This document shows positions 1 through 9,834 of a stretch of 64,000 nt of DNA, in pieces (position 1 is the stretch's first letter; each line of letters begins with the position of its first letter). The stretch is from Aromatoleum aromaticum EbN1 (GTDB lineage: Bacteria > Pseudomonadota > Gammaproteobacteria > Burkholderiales > Rhodocyclaceae): assembly GCF_000025965.1 (NCBI RefSeq), contig NC_006513.1, forward strand, positions 2,666,001 through 2,730,000, in the 5' to 3' direction. The position numbers and the translations under genes were made by a program. The notes beneath the pieces are model-generated. The model had not been told where the DNA came from, did no database searches, and saw only the letters and a list, made by a program, of their open reading frames with translations.

Positions 1-2
1 GC

Positions 3-836
3 GAACAGCAGGATCGCGTCGCGGTGTTCGGGCACTCGTCGTGGCGTGGCACGATGATGGCCATTCTTGCCGATGGCATGGGCGGACACGCTGGAGGCGA
101 ACTTGCGGCTGAGCAGGTGGTGCTCCAGGCGAGGCGGAATTTCGAAGCTTGCGTTCCCGACTCCGGCTGTCTCGGGCAACTGCTGGAGAGGATCGTCGCC
201 GACGCCCACCGGGGTATCCGGCAGGTTCGGGCCAGCACCGGGACGGATCCGCACAGCACCGCTGTCGCGCTGATGCTGTGGAGCGGACAGGCGGGCTGGA
301 TTCACTGCGGTGATTCCCGCGTCTATCACTTTCGTGGAGGCGAGACGGTGCGCCGCAGCCAGGACCATTCGCTGGTCGCCGAACTGCAGCGCCGGGGCAG
401 GCTGGACGAGGTCGCGGCATCGTCTCATCCGCAGCGCGGAGTCCTGTTGTCGTGCCTCGGTGGTCACCGGCCGCCGCAGATCGCGTTCGGCGAAGCTCCC
501 GCACGGGCCGGCGACAATTTCCTGCTGTGTTCCGATGGTCTGTGGCGCCATTTTCCCGACGCCGAACTGGCCGCGGTAATCGCGGCAAACCCGGCGCGGG
601 AGGCAGCCGAGACGCTCGTCCGACTTGCGCGCCGGCGGGCCGCCGGAAGCGGCGACAACATCTCGCTCGCCATCATGAAGGTGTGCAGCGGTGCGGGCGA
701 GGCAGGCACTGCAAAGCCCGAGACTATAGCCGCAGCCAGTTGCGCCGCCAGAAAATCGCCGCCATGCCCAAGGCCACCGATCCCATCATCCCCATTGCCA
801 CATAGAAGCCCCAGTCCTCGCCGAGCAGCGGCATGA
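3..836 (+). CDS. PP2C-type protein serine/threonine phosphatase, 5' end outside window
   Basis: Metal-dependent phosphoserine/phosphothreonine phosphatase of the PPM/PP2C family, cytoplasmic. The reading frame is open from base 3 (E-Q-Q-D-R-V-A-V-F), so the true start lies upstream; the internal GTG at 24 is not the likely start. Visible family motifs are ADGMGGHAGGE (metal-binding Asp), HCGDSRVYHF, CSDGLWRHF and the final SGDNISLAIM, in the order expected for the catalytic core. The gene ends at a TGA at 834-836, inside the 3' part of convergent corA, giving a 113-bp tail-to-tail overlap. The last 40 or so residues (Pro/Ser/Arg-rich) lie in this overlap and look like low-constraint extension. 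Such phosphatases usually pair with a Hanks-type kinase, which is not visible here. Confidence 0.85.
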   Translation, partial: EQQDRVAVFGHSSWRGTMMAILADGMGGHAGGELAAEQVVLQARRNFEACVPDSGCLGQLLERIVADAHRGIRQVRASTGTDPHSTAVALMLWSGQAGWIHCGDSRVYHFRGGETVRRSQDHSLVAELQRRGRLDEVAASSHPQRGVLLSCLGGHRPPQIAFGEAPARAGDNFLLCSDGLWRHFPDAELAAVIAANPAREAAETLVRLARRRAAGSGDNISLAIMKVCSGAGEAGTAKPETIAAASCAARKSPPCPRPPIPSSPLPHRSPSPRRAAA

Positions 837-1821
837 CCTGGAAGTTCATGCCGAAGATGCCGGTGATGAGCGTCGCCGGCAGGAACAGCGTCGTCAGCAC
901 GGTGAGAATGCGCACCTCAACGTTGAGGCGGTTGCTGACCGACGACAAATAGATATCCATCAGGTCGCCGAGCAGTTCGCGCACGGCGTCGAGCGTCTCG
1001 ACGACGTGGACCAGATGGTCGTAGATATCGCGCAGGTACAGGCGGGTGTCGGCGCTGAAGAATCTGCTCTCGCCCCGGATCAGGCCGTTCAGCACCTCCC
1101 GCAACGGCCAGATCGCCCGTCGCAGCAGGTGCGTGTCGTGCTTGACGAGGTTGATCGTTTTCAGCAGCGCGGGCGTCGGACTGGCGAGCGCATCGTCTTC
1201 GAGATCCTCGGCGGTGTCTCCGAGGCGATCGACGATGACGAAATACTGGTCGACGATCGCGTCGAGCAGCGTGTAGGCGAGATAGTCGGTGCCGTGCTGC
1301 AGGAACGGTGAGTCGGGGATGCGCATTCGCTCGCGGATCGGCTCGAAAGTGCCGCTGCGCCGTTCCTGGAACGTCAGCACGAAATTTTCGCCGAGCACGA
1401 GGCTGACCTGATCCGAGCCGAGCGTCCGCGTTGCGCCGTCGTATTCGAACACCCTCGCCACGCAGTATAGGTACGTGCCGTAGTCTTCGATCTTCGGGCG
1501 CTGGTGAGTGTTCAGGATGTCTTCGAGCACCAGCGGATGGAGCCCGAAGCGGCGTCCGATCTCGGCGAGGATTTCAGCGTCCTGCAGGCCATAGACGTTC
1601 AGCCACAGCCGCTTGTGCTGCGGCCGGTAGGCGCGCGATTCGTCAATTCCCTGGAAGCGATGCTCCTCGATTCCGTCGTCGTCGTAGGCGAGCAGCGAGA
1701 TCAGCGGGCGGTCCGTCTTGACTGCGCCGACATGCACCAGCGTGCCCGGCGGCAGGCCCGCCTTGACCGCCGTCAGCGACTTCGATTTGCGACGTTTCGT
1801 GTTCGCTCGTGTCGTGTTCAT
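724..1821 (-). CDS. corA: CorA family magnesium/cobalt transporter
   Basis: Inner-membrane Mg2+/Co2+ channel. About 365 residues: a long cytoplasmic N-terminal domain, then two C-terminal membrane segments separated by the family signature GMNF and a short periplasmic loop (MPLLGEDWG). The C-terminus is basic (WRRNWLRL), as usual. I chose the ATG at 1821; a GTG nine bases earlier (1830) is in frame, and neither has a clear Shine-Dalgarno sequence. The gene is convergent with and overlaps the phosphatase on the other strand, and diverges from the pnt operon. A Mg2+-regulated leader would be possible for the family, but I see none on this strand. Confidence 0.93.
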   Translation of the reverse strand: MNTTRANTKRRKSKSLTAVKAGLPPGTLVHVGAVKTDRPLISLLAYDDDGIEEHRFQGIDESRAYRPQHKRLWLNVYGLQDAEILAEIGRRFGLHPLVLEDILNTHQRPKIEDYGTYLYCVARVFEYDGATRTLGSDQVSLVLGENFVLTFQERRSGTFEPIRERMRIPDSPFLQHGTDYLAYTLLDAIVDQYFVIVDRLGDTAEDLEDDALASPTPALLKTINLVKHDTHLLRRAIWPLREVLNGLIRGESRFFSADTRLYLRDIYDHLVHVVETLDAVRELLGDLMDIYLSSVSNRLNVEVRILTVLTTLFLPATLITGIFGMNFQVMPLLGEDWGFYVAMGMMGSVALGMAAIFWRRNWLRL

Positions 1822-1845
1822 CTGTCGCACTGCAAAAAAACGGTA

Positions 1846-1873
1846 TTGCGTTGAGGTAGGGTATCAGTATTAT
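1846..1873 (+). promoter_or_regulatory. candidate sigma70 promoter upstream of pntAA
   Basis: TTGCGT (1846-1851) and TATTAT (1868-1873) are spaced by 16 bp, a plausible -35/-10 pair. It reads toward the pnt operon and would start a transcript near 1880, about 150 nt before the terminator at 1999-2032. Promoter calls by eye are weak. Confidence 0.4.
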
Positions 1874-1998
1874 CCCGTATGCGCCGCTCATGCATCGGCC
1901 TTGATGCAGAGCATGAAATTCATAAAAGCAACAGGGTGACGGCGCGTTCACTCGCGAATACTCGCGGATCACGGGGGAGGGCGGGCGATGGACCCGAT

Positions 1999-2032
1999 CG
2001 GGTGGCAGCGGTTGCTGCCTCCCGGTTTTTTT
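1999..2032 (+). terminator. Rho-independent terminator inside the pnt leader
   Basis: Stem CGGG-t-GGCAGC (1999-2009) pairs with GCTGCC-t-CCCG (2014-2024) around a short GGTT loop, followed at once by seven T. It points toward pntAA but lies about 67 bp before its start codon, so it would end a short upstream transcript (leader attenuator or small RNA) rather than the operon. Confidence 0.75.
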
Positions 2033-2099
2033 GTCTGTCGCCGGCCGTGGCTGGGTCTGCGCAAGGTTCATCACACAAACCTTTCAGGGAGAATGGCCT

Positions 2100-3224
2100 A
2101 TGGCTCTGTTGATCGGAGTGCCTGCGGAAACCGTCCCGGGAGAGCGACGTTTGTCGGTCGTCCCGGACGTGGTCAAGAAGTACCTGGACCTCGGGGCGCA
2201 AGTCATGGTGGAGTCTGGCGCCGGCCAGCCTGCCCACTATCGCGACGAGACCTTTATCGACGTGAGGTTCGCCGCCTCGGCGGACGAAGTGTGCGCGGCC
2301 GCCGACGTGGTGTTCTGCGTCCAGCCGCCCTCGCCCGAGCGTATCTCGACGTTGCGTGAAGGGACGGTGCTGATCGGCCTGCTGCAGCCGTGGTCGGATG
2401 CCGGGCGCGTGAAGTTGCTCGCTGAAAAGCGCATCACCGCCTTTGCGATGGAACTGCTGCCGCGGATCTCGCGGGCGCAGAGCATGGACGTGCTGTCGAG
2501 CCAGGCTGCGGTCGCGGGCTACGAATGCGCGCTGATCGCGGCTGACCACAGCCCGAAGTTCTTCCCGATGCTGACCTACGCGGCCGGCACGATCCGTCCC
2601 GCCAAGGTGCTCGTCATCGGGGCCGGGGTCGCAGGCCTGCAGGCGATCGCCACCGCGCGGCGCATCGGCGCGATGGTCGAGGCGTACGACGTGCGCCCCG
2701 AGACGCGCGAGCAGATCGAGTCGCTCGGCGCGAAATTCGTCGACACCGGCGTCGCGGCCGCCGGCACGGGCGGCTACGCGCGCGAGCTCACTGACGAGGA
2801 GAAGGCGAAACAGGCCGAGCGCCTCGCGAAAGCGGTCGCGCAGTGCGACGCGCTGATCACGACCGCGGCGATCCCCGGCAAGCGCGCGCCGCGCATCATC
2901 ACCGCCGCGATGGTCGCGCGGATGAAGGCCGGTGCGGTGGTCGTCGACATGGCCGCCGAATCGGGCGGCAACGTCGAGGGCACGGTCGCCGGCGAGAAGA
3001 CCTGGATCAACGACGTGCTCGTCATCGGGCCGGCCAACATCGCCAGCCGCATGCCGGTCCATGCCTCTGAAATGTATGCCAAGAACCTGTTCAACTTCAT
3101 TTCCCCGTTCATCAAGGAGGGCGCGCTCGCGCTCGACTGGGAAGACGAAGTGTTGGCCGGCACCTGCCTCACCCACGCGGGCGAGATCAGGCACGCGGGC
3201 GTCAAACAGGTACTCGGGCTCTAA
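2100..3224 (+). CDS. pntAA: NAD(P) transhydrogenase subunit alpha part 1
   Basis: NAD(H)-binding peripheral domain (domain I) of the proton-translocating transhydrogenase, which uses proton motive force to move hydride from NADH to NADP+. It has 374 residues beginning MALLIGVPAETVPGERR. The start at 2100 follows an AGGGAGA ribosome site; the frame is open further upstream but that part has no family similarity. The dinucleotide-binding motif GAGVAGLQAIATARRIGA sits near residue 180, as in alanine-dehydrogenase-like transhydrogenase domains. It is the first gene of a three-gene pntAA-pntAB-pntB operon, the split-alpha arrangement found in many alpha- and betaproteobacteria. A terminator in the leader suggests attenuation. 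Confidence 0.95.
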   Translation: MALLIGVPAETVPGERRLSVVPDVVKKYLDLGAQVMVESGAGQPAHYRDETFIDVRFAASADEVCAAADVVFCVQPPSPERISTLREGTVLIGLLQPWSDAGRVKLLAEKRITAFAMELLPRISRAQSMDVLSSQAAVAGYECALIAADHSPKFFPMLTYAAGTIRPAKVLVIGAGVAGLQAIATARRIGAMVEAYDVRPETREQIESLGAKFVDTGVAAAGTGGYARELTDEEKAKQAERLAKAVAQCDALITTAAIPGKRAPRIITAAMVARMKAGAVVVDMAAESGGNVEGTVAGEKTWINDVLVIGPANIASRMPVHASEMYAKNLFNFISPFIKEGALALDWEDEVLAGTCLTHAGEIRHAGVKQVLGL

Positions 3225-3239
3225 TCGGAGGACGCAATC

Positions 3240-3542
3240 ATGGATGGCATAACTGCTCTGTACGTTTTCATGCTGGCCGCGTTCACCGGTTACGAGGTGA
3301 TTTCGCGCGTGCCGGTGATCCTGCACACGCCGCTGATGAGCGGCTCGAACTTCATCCACGGCGTCGTGCTCGTGGGCGCGATGGTGGTGCTCGGCCACGC
3401 CGATCCGGAAGAACCGGTGCAGCTGGCGATCGGTTTCGTCGCGGTGTTCCTCGGCGCGGCGAACGCCGCGGGCGGCTACGTCGTCACCGAACGGATGCTC
3501 GCGATGTTCAAGTCCGACCGCAAGCCGGGAGGTGCGAAATGA
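3240..3542 (+). CDS. pntAB: NAD(P) transhydrogenase subunit alpha part 2
   Basis: Small membrane subunit of 100 residues that carries the domain II helices which in E. coli are the C-terminus of PntA. Three hydrophobic segments are visible (about residues 5-25, 35-55 and 62-85). The start at 3240 follows a GGAGG-like site (TCGGAGGACGCAATC) 15 bp after pntAA. Its stop overlaps the start of pntB by four bases (ATGA at 3539-3542), so translation is probably coupled. Confidence 0.95.
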   Translation: MDGITALYVFMLAAFTGYEVISRVPVILHTPLMSGSNFIHGVVLVGAMVVLGHADPEEPVQLAIGFVAVFLGAANAAGGYVVTERMLAMFKSDRKPGGAK

Positions 3543-4912
3543 ACACGCTGATCCAGCTGGCGTATTTCGGCGTGGCGGTCGTCTTCATCCTCGGCCTCAA
3601 GGCGATGAGCTCGCCGGTGACCGCCCGCAAGGGCATCGTCTGGGCCGGCTACGCGATGATCGCGGCGACCCTCGTCACCTTCTACACCCCGGGCATGCAG
3701 AACTATGGCCTGATGATCACTGCGATCGTGCTCGGCGGCGGTGTCGCGTGGTGGAGCGGCCGCGTCGTCAAGATGACCGACATGCCGCAGATGGTCGCGA
3801 TCTACAACGGCATGGGCGGCGGTGCGGCGGCGGCGATCGCGGCGCTCGAGTTCGCCCGCGGCGGCGTCCATAGTCCGGGCGTCGCGACGCTCGCGGTGCT
3901 GGGCGCGCTGATCGGCTCCGTGGCGTTCTCGGGCTCGTGCATCGCGTTCGCGAAACTGCAGGGCATCATGACGAAGACGTGGCGCCTGCCGCAGCAGAAC
4001 CTCGTGAACATCGGGCTCGCTGCGCTCACCGTGCTGCTCGGACTCGCGATCGTCATCAGCGGCGCGCCGGTGCCTGCGCTCATCATCGCGTTCTTCATCG
4101 TCGCGCTCGCGCTCGGCGTGATCCTCACCAGCCCGATCGGCGGCGCCGACATGCCGGTGGTGATCTCGTTGCTGAACGCCTTCACCGGTCTCGCGGTCGG
4201 CTTCGAAGGCTTTGTCCTCGGCAACCCGGCGCTGATCGTCGCGGGCATCGTCGTCGGCGCGTCCGGCACCTTGCTCACGCAGCTGATGGCGAAAGCGATG
4301 AACCGTCCGATCAGGAACGTCATCTTCACGCCGATCACCGGCGAAGCGGCCGGCGGCGGCGAGGCGATCGAAGGTTCGATGAAGGAGTTCTCGGCGCTCG
4401 ACGCGGCGTCCGTCATGCGCTACGCCTCCAAAGTCATCATCGTGCCGGGCTACGGCATGGCAGTCGCCGGGGCGCAGCACAAAGTGTGGGAGATGGCGCA
4501 GCTGCTGGAAGAAGGCGGCGTCGAGGTGGTGTTCGCGATCCATCCGGTCGCGGGCCGCATGCCCGGCCACATGAACGTGCTCTTGGCCGAAGCGGGCGTG
4601 CCGTACGACAAGATCTTCGATCTCGAGGAGATCAACGCCGACTTCCCGCAGGCGGACGTCGCACTGGTGATCGGCGCCAACGACGTCGTGAACCCGGTCG
4701 CGCGCACCGACAAGTCGAGCCCGATCTACGGCATGCCGATCCTCAACGCAGACATGGCGCAGAACGTCATCGTCGTCAAGCGCGGCAAGGGGGCGGGCTA
4801 CTCCGGCATCGAGAACGCGCTGTTCTACAAGGACAACTGCCGAATGTTGTACGGCAGCGCGCAACAGGCGATCGGCGAGGTGATCACGCACGTCAAGGCG
4901 CTCGAAGCCTGA
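3539..4912 (+). CDS. pntB: NAD(P) transhydrogenase subunit beta
   Basis: Membrane (domain II) and NADP(H)-binding (domain III) subunit, 457 residues. The N-terminal 260 or so residues are strongly hydrophobic. The C-terminal domain contains the NADP-site region IVPGYGMAVAGAQHKV and HPVAGRMPGHMNVLLAEA, the hallmark domain III sequences, and ends with the conserved KRGKGAGYSGIENALFY region. Length matches the family (about 460). The gene overlaps pntAB by four bases and is followed by a strong hairpin. The complex supplies NADPH, relevant for an organism with NADP-linked 2-oxoglutarate oxidoreductase (korCAB) further along. Confidence 0.96.
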   Translation: MNTLIQLAYFGVAVVFILGLKAMSSPVTARKGIVWAGYAMIAATLVTFYTPGMQNYGLMITAIVLGGGVAWWSGRVVKMTDMPQMVAIYNGMGGGAAAAIAALEFARGGVHSPGVATLAVLGALIGSVAFSGSCIAFAKLQGIMTKTWRLPQQNLVNIGLAALTVLLGLAIVISGAPVPALIIAFFIVALALGVILTSPIGGADMPVVISLLNAFTGLAVGFEGFVLGNPALIVAGIVVGASGTLLTQLMAKAMNRPIRNVIFTPITGEAAGGGEAIEGSMKEFSALDAASVMRYASKVIIVPGYGMAVAGAQHKVWEMAQLLEEGGVEVVFAIHPVAGRMPGHMNVLLAEAGVPYDKIFDLEEINADFPQADVALVIGANDVVNPVARTDKSSPIYGMPILNADMAQNVIVVKRGKGAGYSGIENALFYKDNCRMLYGSAQQAIGEVITHVKALEA

Positions 4913-4930
4913 GCATGTCGTGAAAAGCTG

Positions 4931-4962
4931 CCCGCCGGCCCTCCTTCGGGAGGGCCGGCGGG
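4931..4962 (+). terminator. perfect 14-bp hairpin with TTCG tetraloop after pntB
   Basis: CCCGCCGGCCCTCC (4931-4944) and its exact complement (4949-4962) flank a TTCG loop, an unusually stable hairpin, followed by a weak T-containing stretch. It sits between the convergent pntB and PAS-protein genes and could act on both strands. Confidence 0.75.
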
Positions 4963-5018
4963 TGACGTTTACGCGTTTGGTCCTCGCGCCGGAACGGGAG
5001 GCGTCGGCGCTGCGATGT

Positions 5019-5435
5019 TCACGGCGCTGCTGCAGGATCACCATGCATCACGACCATCGCGTCCGGGTGGCCTGCGGCGTCGATCCGGTAGGCGACGATG
5101 ACGGCGTCGAAAGTCGTGCCATTCGCGCGGCGGTGCCGCCAGCTGCCGGACTCGGCGAGGCTGCGGCCGTTTTCCGGCTCACTGCGCAGGTCGGCAAGGC
5201 GCATCTGGCACAGGCGCTCATACGGATAGCCATACGCTTTCACCGCGCTGGCGCTGGCGGCAAAGATACGTAGCTCAGGGTCTTCGCACAGCAGCGTCCG
5301 CAATGGGCAGTCGGCGAACATCCGCTCGACCGACGCATCGTGGTTTGGTGCGGTGCGTTGCGTCAGAGCATCGGGAGGGCGCGTCGTCGCGGGCGCACTC
5401 GTTGCCTTCACCCGGCTTGCCGGGGGAAGTATCAA
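5019..5435 (-). CDS. small PAS-domain protein
   Basis: A single PAS-like sensory domain with no output domain. The recognisable part is ED-P-ELRIFAASASAVKAYGYP, then a YERLCQMRLADL segment and a RRANGTTFDAVIVAYRI strand, matching the order of PAS core elements. The longest frame gives 138 residues from 5435; an ATG at 5321 would give about 100 residues that still hold the whole PAS core. The first 38 residues are low-complexity and overlap a hairpin, so the shorter start is quite possible. It lies downstream of rhlE on the same strand, separated by GC hairpins, so it may be transcribed separately. Ligand and partner are unknown. Confidence 0.6.
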   Translation of the reverse strand: MILPPASRVKATSAPATTRPPDALTQRTAPNHDASVERMFADCPLRTLLCEDPELRIFAASASAVKAYGYPYERLCQMRLADLRSEPENGRSLAESGSWRHRRANGTTFDAVIVAYRIDAAGHPDAMVVMHGDPAAAP

Positions 5436-5462
5436 GAGCTGCCACCCGGGTTTCGGCCCGGG
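5411..5462. other. two GC-rich hairpins between rhlE and the PAS gene
   Basis: CCCGGC-TT-GCCGGG (5411-5424) and CCCGGG-N6-CCCGGG (5445-5462) lie just after the rhlE stop. They lack T tracts, so they could be Rho-dependent end structures or mRNA 3'-end stabilisers for rhlE. The first falls inside the longest possible PAS-protein frame. Confidence 0.4.
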
Positions 5463-5501
5463 CAGGATGCGCCGGACCCGGAGTAGGCAGGTGTGCCGGG
5501 T

Positions 5502-6977
<1,476 letters not shown>

Positions 6978-7196
6978 AGGCGCCTTTCTTCGATATGGGC
7001 CTGCCGCGCGAGATGCGGTGCCAGGAGAGGCGATTGCATGAACGGTATCCGGAACGGAACGGTTCCGGGAGGGCTCGTGCCATCCGGCAGGCCGGGTGCT
7101 TTAAACCGGCCATTATACATACCCATACAACTCGACGGCTTCCGACGGCGCATGTGATTTCCTGCCAGCAGACCGGGCCGGAGAGAGGCAGGCGGA

Positions 7197-8303
7197 TCAG
7201 ACGGCTGCGGCGCGCAACGCGAGGTAGCCTGTGATCTCTTCGCGATCGTGGTACAGGTGCTTGAAGCGCAGCTCGAACGGGCCTGCCTGGGCGAGGCGCT
7301 TGGTGATCAGCGCGCGGCACTGTTCGACGGCCTCGAGGCGTTTTTTCATCGGCAGCTTGAGGTTGAAGATCGTCCTGCGGCAGCGGCCGGTCGCGATCCA
7401 GTCGGCGACCAGCGCCGCGATCCGTGTCGGCTGCTCGACCATGTCGCAGACCATCCACTCGACCGGCCGCTGCGGGCGCCACGTGAAACCGTCGGCGCGT
7501 ACGTGTTCGACCATCTCGGTCGCCATCACCGAAGGCGCCATCGGGCCGTTGTCGACCGCCGTCACCCGCAGGCCGCGATGCGCGAGCTGCCACGTCCAGC
7601 CACCGGGCGCGGCGCCGAGATCGACGGCGCGCAGCCCGGCCCGCAGGCTCGCGTTGCGCTCGGTTTCGCTCAGCAGCGTGAAGATCGCTTCGGCGAGCTT
7701 GAGCGTCGAACGGCTGGCGGCCTCGCGCAGCATGCGCAGACGCGGAATCCCCATCGGCCACAGCGCGGCCTGTCCGGGGAGGGCGGCGCACAGCCACGCC
7801 GTGGAGGTGTCGGGGAAGAGGATGTGCAGTTCGGGAAGACCTTTCGCGCCTTCGCGAAATGCGCCGATCCTTTCGAGTTCATGCTGCAGCGGCACCGTGA
7901 AGCGGCGGCAGAAGCCGGATTGCTGCTTGGCCTCGTCGGTGTCGGGAGTTTCCAGCATCAGCTGGGCGAAGCGCTGGCCGGCATTGCGCGTCGCCGTGGC
8001 GATCGGCGTCGCCCGGTCGCGTTCGGGCAGGTCGTCGACCCGGGCGAACCACGGCAGCAGCTGGCGTGCGAAAATCAGCGTGCGCCAGTCGCAGCGTTCA
8101 GCAAGGTCCGCAAATGCAACCGGCTCGTGAGTTTCGAAAGTCACGAACGCGCTGCCCGGACGGGTGCGGACGAAGCCCGTCAGCCCGATCCCGGCGGCGA
8201 AATCGTCCAGTTCGGCGGCGACTTCCTTTTCGAACCCGGCGCGGCACAGTGCGAGCAGGCCGGAGGCGGTCAGGCCGAGGCGATTCGGTGGAGTGGCAGG
8301 CAT
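7197..8303 (-). CDS. rlmM: 23S rRNA (cytidine-2498 2'-O)-methyltransferase
   Basis: SAM-dependent methyltransferase that modifies C2498 of 23S rRNA. The protein starts near MPATPPNRLGLTASG, followed by the N-terminal THUMP-like segment LCRAGFEKEVAAEL and the LIFARQLLPW motif shared with E. coli RlmM. The methyltransferase core has the SAM motif VDLGAAPGGWTWQL and the conserved VCDMVEQP and FNLKLPMKKR segments. With the start at 8303 it has 368 residues, against 366 in E. coli. The frame is open 26 codons further upstream, but that region does not resemble the family. Confidence 0.93.
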   Translation of the reverse strand: MPATPPNRLGLTASGLLALCRAGFEKEVAAELDDFAAGIGLTGFVRTRPGSAFVTFETHEPVAFADLAERCDWRTLIFARQLLPWFARVDDLPERDRATPIATATRNAGQRFAQLMLETPDTDEAKQQSGFCRRFTVPLQHELERIGAFREGAKGLPELHILFPDTSTAWLCAALPGQAALWPMGIPRLRMLREAASRSTLKLAEAIFTLLSETERNASLRAGLRAVDLGAAPGGWTWQLAHRGLRVTAVDNGPMAPSVMATEMVEHVRADGFTWRPQRPVEWMVCDMVEQPTRIAALVADWIATGRCRRTIFNLKLPMKKRLEAVEQCRALITKRLAQAGPFELRFKHLYHDREEITGYLALRAAAV

Positions 8304-8499
8304 GGGGGTCCGTTGTGCGGCAAGCGTGTTGTTTCGGGTCGCCGCGGATGATAAGGCAAGTCGGCTCCCGGGCGAGGGCAAGTTTCCTTTTCCCCCAGGC
8401 AGTTTCAGATGTGGTGGGCCTGCAGCGGACTCCGGGCGACCTCGCGGAACTCTATACTGTGAAGGCTCGAAGTGCAGGTGTCACGTGAAGGATTGGAAA

Positions 8500-9834
8500 A
8501 TGAGAGTGCTGACCGGAATCGCAACGAAATGGGCCGCGCTGCTGCTGTGCGGAGGAGGTTTGCTGGGGATGGGGATGGGGATGGGGGTGGGTGTCGCCCA
8601 TGCGGCCAAGGCGGTTGTGCGTCCGCCGGCTGCGGTGGCGAGCGAGCCGAAGGAAATCCAGCTCGTCCACCAGCTCGGCCCGCAGCGGGAAGAGGCGTTG
8701 AAGCAGCTCGTCGAGCGTTTCAACGAGCGCAGCAAGGACTATCGGCTCAGTGTCAGGACGGGCACCTGGAGCGATGACGGCTCCCCTCACCTGATGATCC
8801 TGCCGGACGAGGACATGGAACGCTTTCTCGCCGGTAAGCCGCGCTACAAGGCGCTGTCGGCAGTCATGCGCGAAGGCGGGGTGCCGCTGCCGGCACTCAA
8901 GCCGCCGGCGATCATGGCGCGCGCGTTGGTCGATGCGAAGGGCCGGCTGCTGGCGTTGCCGGTCGGCTTGTCGACGCCCGTGCTGTACATCAATCGCGGC
9001 GAATTCCGCCGTGTCGGCCTGGATCCCGATGCGCCGCTGAAAACCTGGTTCGAACTGCAACAGGCACTCGGGCGACTGTTCGATTCGGGTTCGACGTGTC
9101 CCTACACGGTCTCGCAGCCCGGTCGGGTGATGATCGAGAACACCAGCGCCTGGCACAACGAGCCGGTGTCGGCGCGCCAGGGCAAGAGCGAGCGCCCGTC
9201 GTTCAACGGCATGCTCCAGGTCAAGCACGTGGCAATGATGGCGAGCTGGCACCGTGCCCGCTACCTGCGCATTTTCGGTGCCGAGAGCGAGGCCGAGCAG
9301 CGGTTCGCGAGCGGGGAATGCGCGGTGGTCGCCGCGCCGTCGGCGAGCTGGACCGATTTCCGCCGGACAGCGGAGTTCGAAGTCGGCATCGCGCCTTTGC
9401 CGTACCACGAGGATTTCCCCGGTGCTCCGCAGAACACCCTCGCTGACGGTGCCGCAATGTGGGTCGCCGCCGGCAAGCGACCCGCCGAATACAAGGCGAT
9501 CGCGCGCTTCGTCGGCTTCTGGCTGCAGCCCGAGAACCAGGTCGTGTGGCAGCGTGAATCGGGCTATCTGCCGCTGAACCGCGCCGGCGTGTTCGCCGCT
9601 CAGAGCGAGGTGCTGGGGCCGGAACTGGAGAACATCAAGGTCGCCGTCTCCCAGCTGAACAACAAGCCGGCCACGGTCGAGTCGAGTGCGTCGCCGATTG
9701 CCGGTCATGCACGCATGCTCGACATCCTCGACGAAGAACTCAGCGCAGTGTGGGCGGATCGCAAACCGGCGAAGGAGGCGCTCGACAACGCAACGACGCG
9801 GGTTCAGGCTGCAGTTGCGCCGGTCGTGCGCTGA
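8500..9834 (+). CDS. ugpB: extracellular solute-binding protein, UgpB-like
   Basis: Periplasmic binding protein of the sn-glycerol-3-phosphate/glycerophosphodiester ABC transporter family, 444 residues (E. coli UgpB 438). The start at 8500 follows a GAAGGAT site and opens a signal peptide ending near AHA-A (about residue 35). Family segments include the early HQLGPQREEALKQLVERFN, TWFELQQALGRL, TSAWHNEPVSARQG and the GFWLQPENQVVWQRESGYLP hinge. The signal peptide carries a hexanucleotide repeat giving Gly-Met/Gly-Val pairs. The gene overlaps ugpQ by one base (TGATG). No ugpA, ugpE or ugpC permease/ATPase genes are in the window, so the membrane part must be elsewhere. Confidence 0.88.
   Translation: MRVLTGIATKWAALLLCGGGLLGMGMGMGVGVAHAAKAVVRPPAAVASEPKEIQLVHQLGPQREEALKQLVERFNERSKDYRLSVRTGTWSDDGSPHLMILPDEDMERFLAGKPRYKALSAVMREGGVPLPALKPPAIMARALVDAKGRLLALPVGLSTPVLYINRGEFRRVGLDPDAPLKTWFELQQALGRLFDSGSTCPYTVSQPGRVMIENTSAWHNEPVSARQGKSERPSFNGMLQVKHVAMMASWHRARYLRIFGAESEAEQRFASGECAVVAAPSASWTDFRRTAEFEVGIAPLPYHEDFPGAPQNTLADGAAMWVAAGKRPAEYKAIARFVGFWLQPENQVVWQRESGYLPLNRAGVFAAQSEVLGPELENIKVAVSQLNNKPATVESSASPIAGHARMLDILDEELSAVWADRKPAKEALDNATTRVQAAVAPVVR
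8565..8594 (+). repeat. GGGGAT hexanucleotide repeat in the ugpB signal peptide
   Basis: Three perfect GGGGAT copies (8565-8582) are followed by two degenerate units (GGGGGT, GGGTGT). They code for Gly-Met three times and Gly-Val twice. Unit changes would keep the frame but change the hydrophobic core length of the signal peptide. Confidence 0.85.

Noticed and set aside
1920-3398. Long open frame antisense to pntAA
   Set aside because: Arg/Asp/His-rich composition typical of the opposite-strand frame of a GC-rich gene; pntAA is clearly the coding strand.
3476-5044. 522-codon open frame antisense to pntB
   Set aside because: No domain-like sequence, biased composition; a shadow of pntB.
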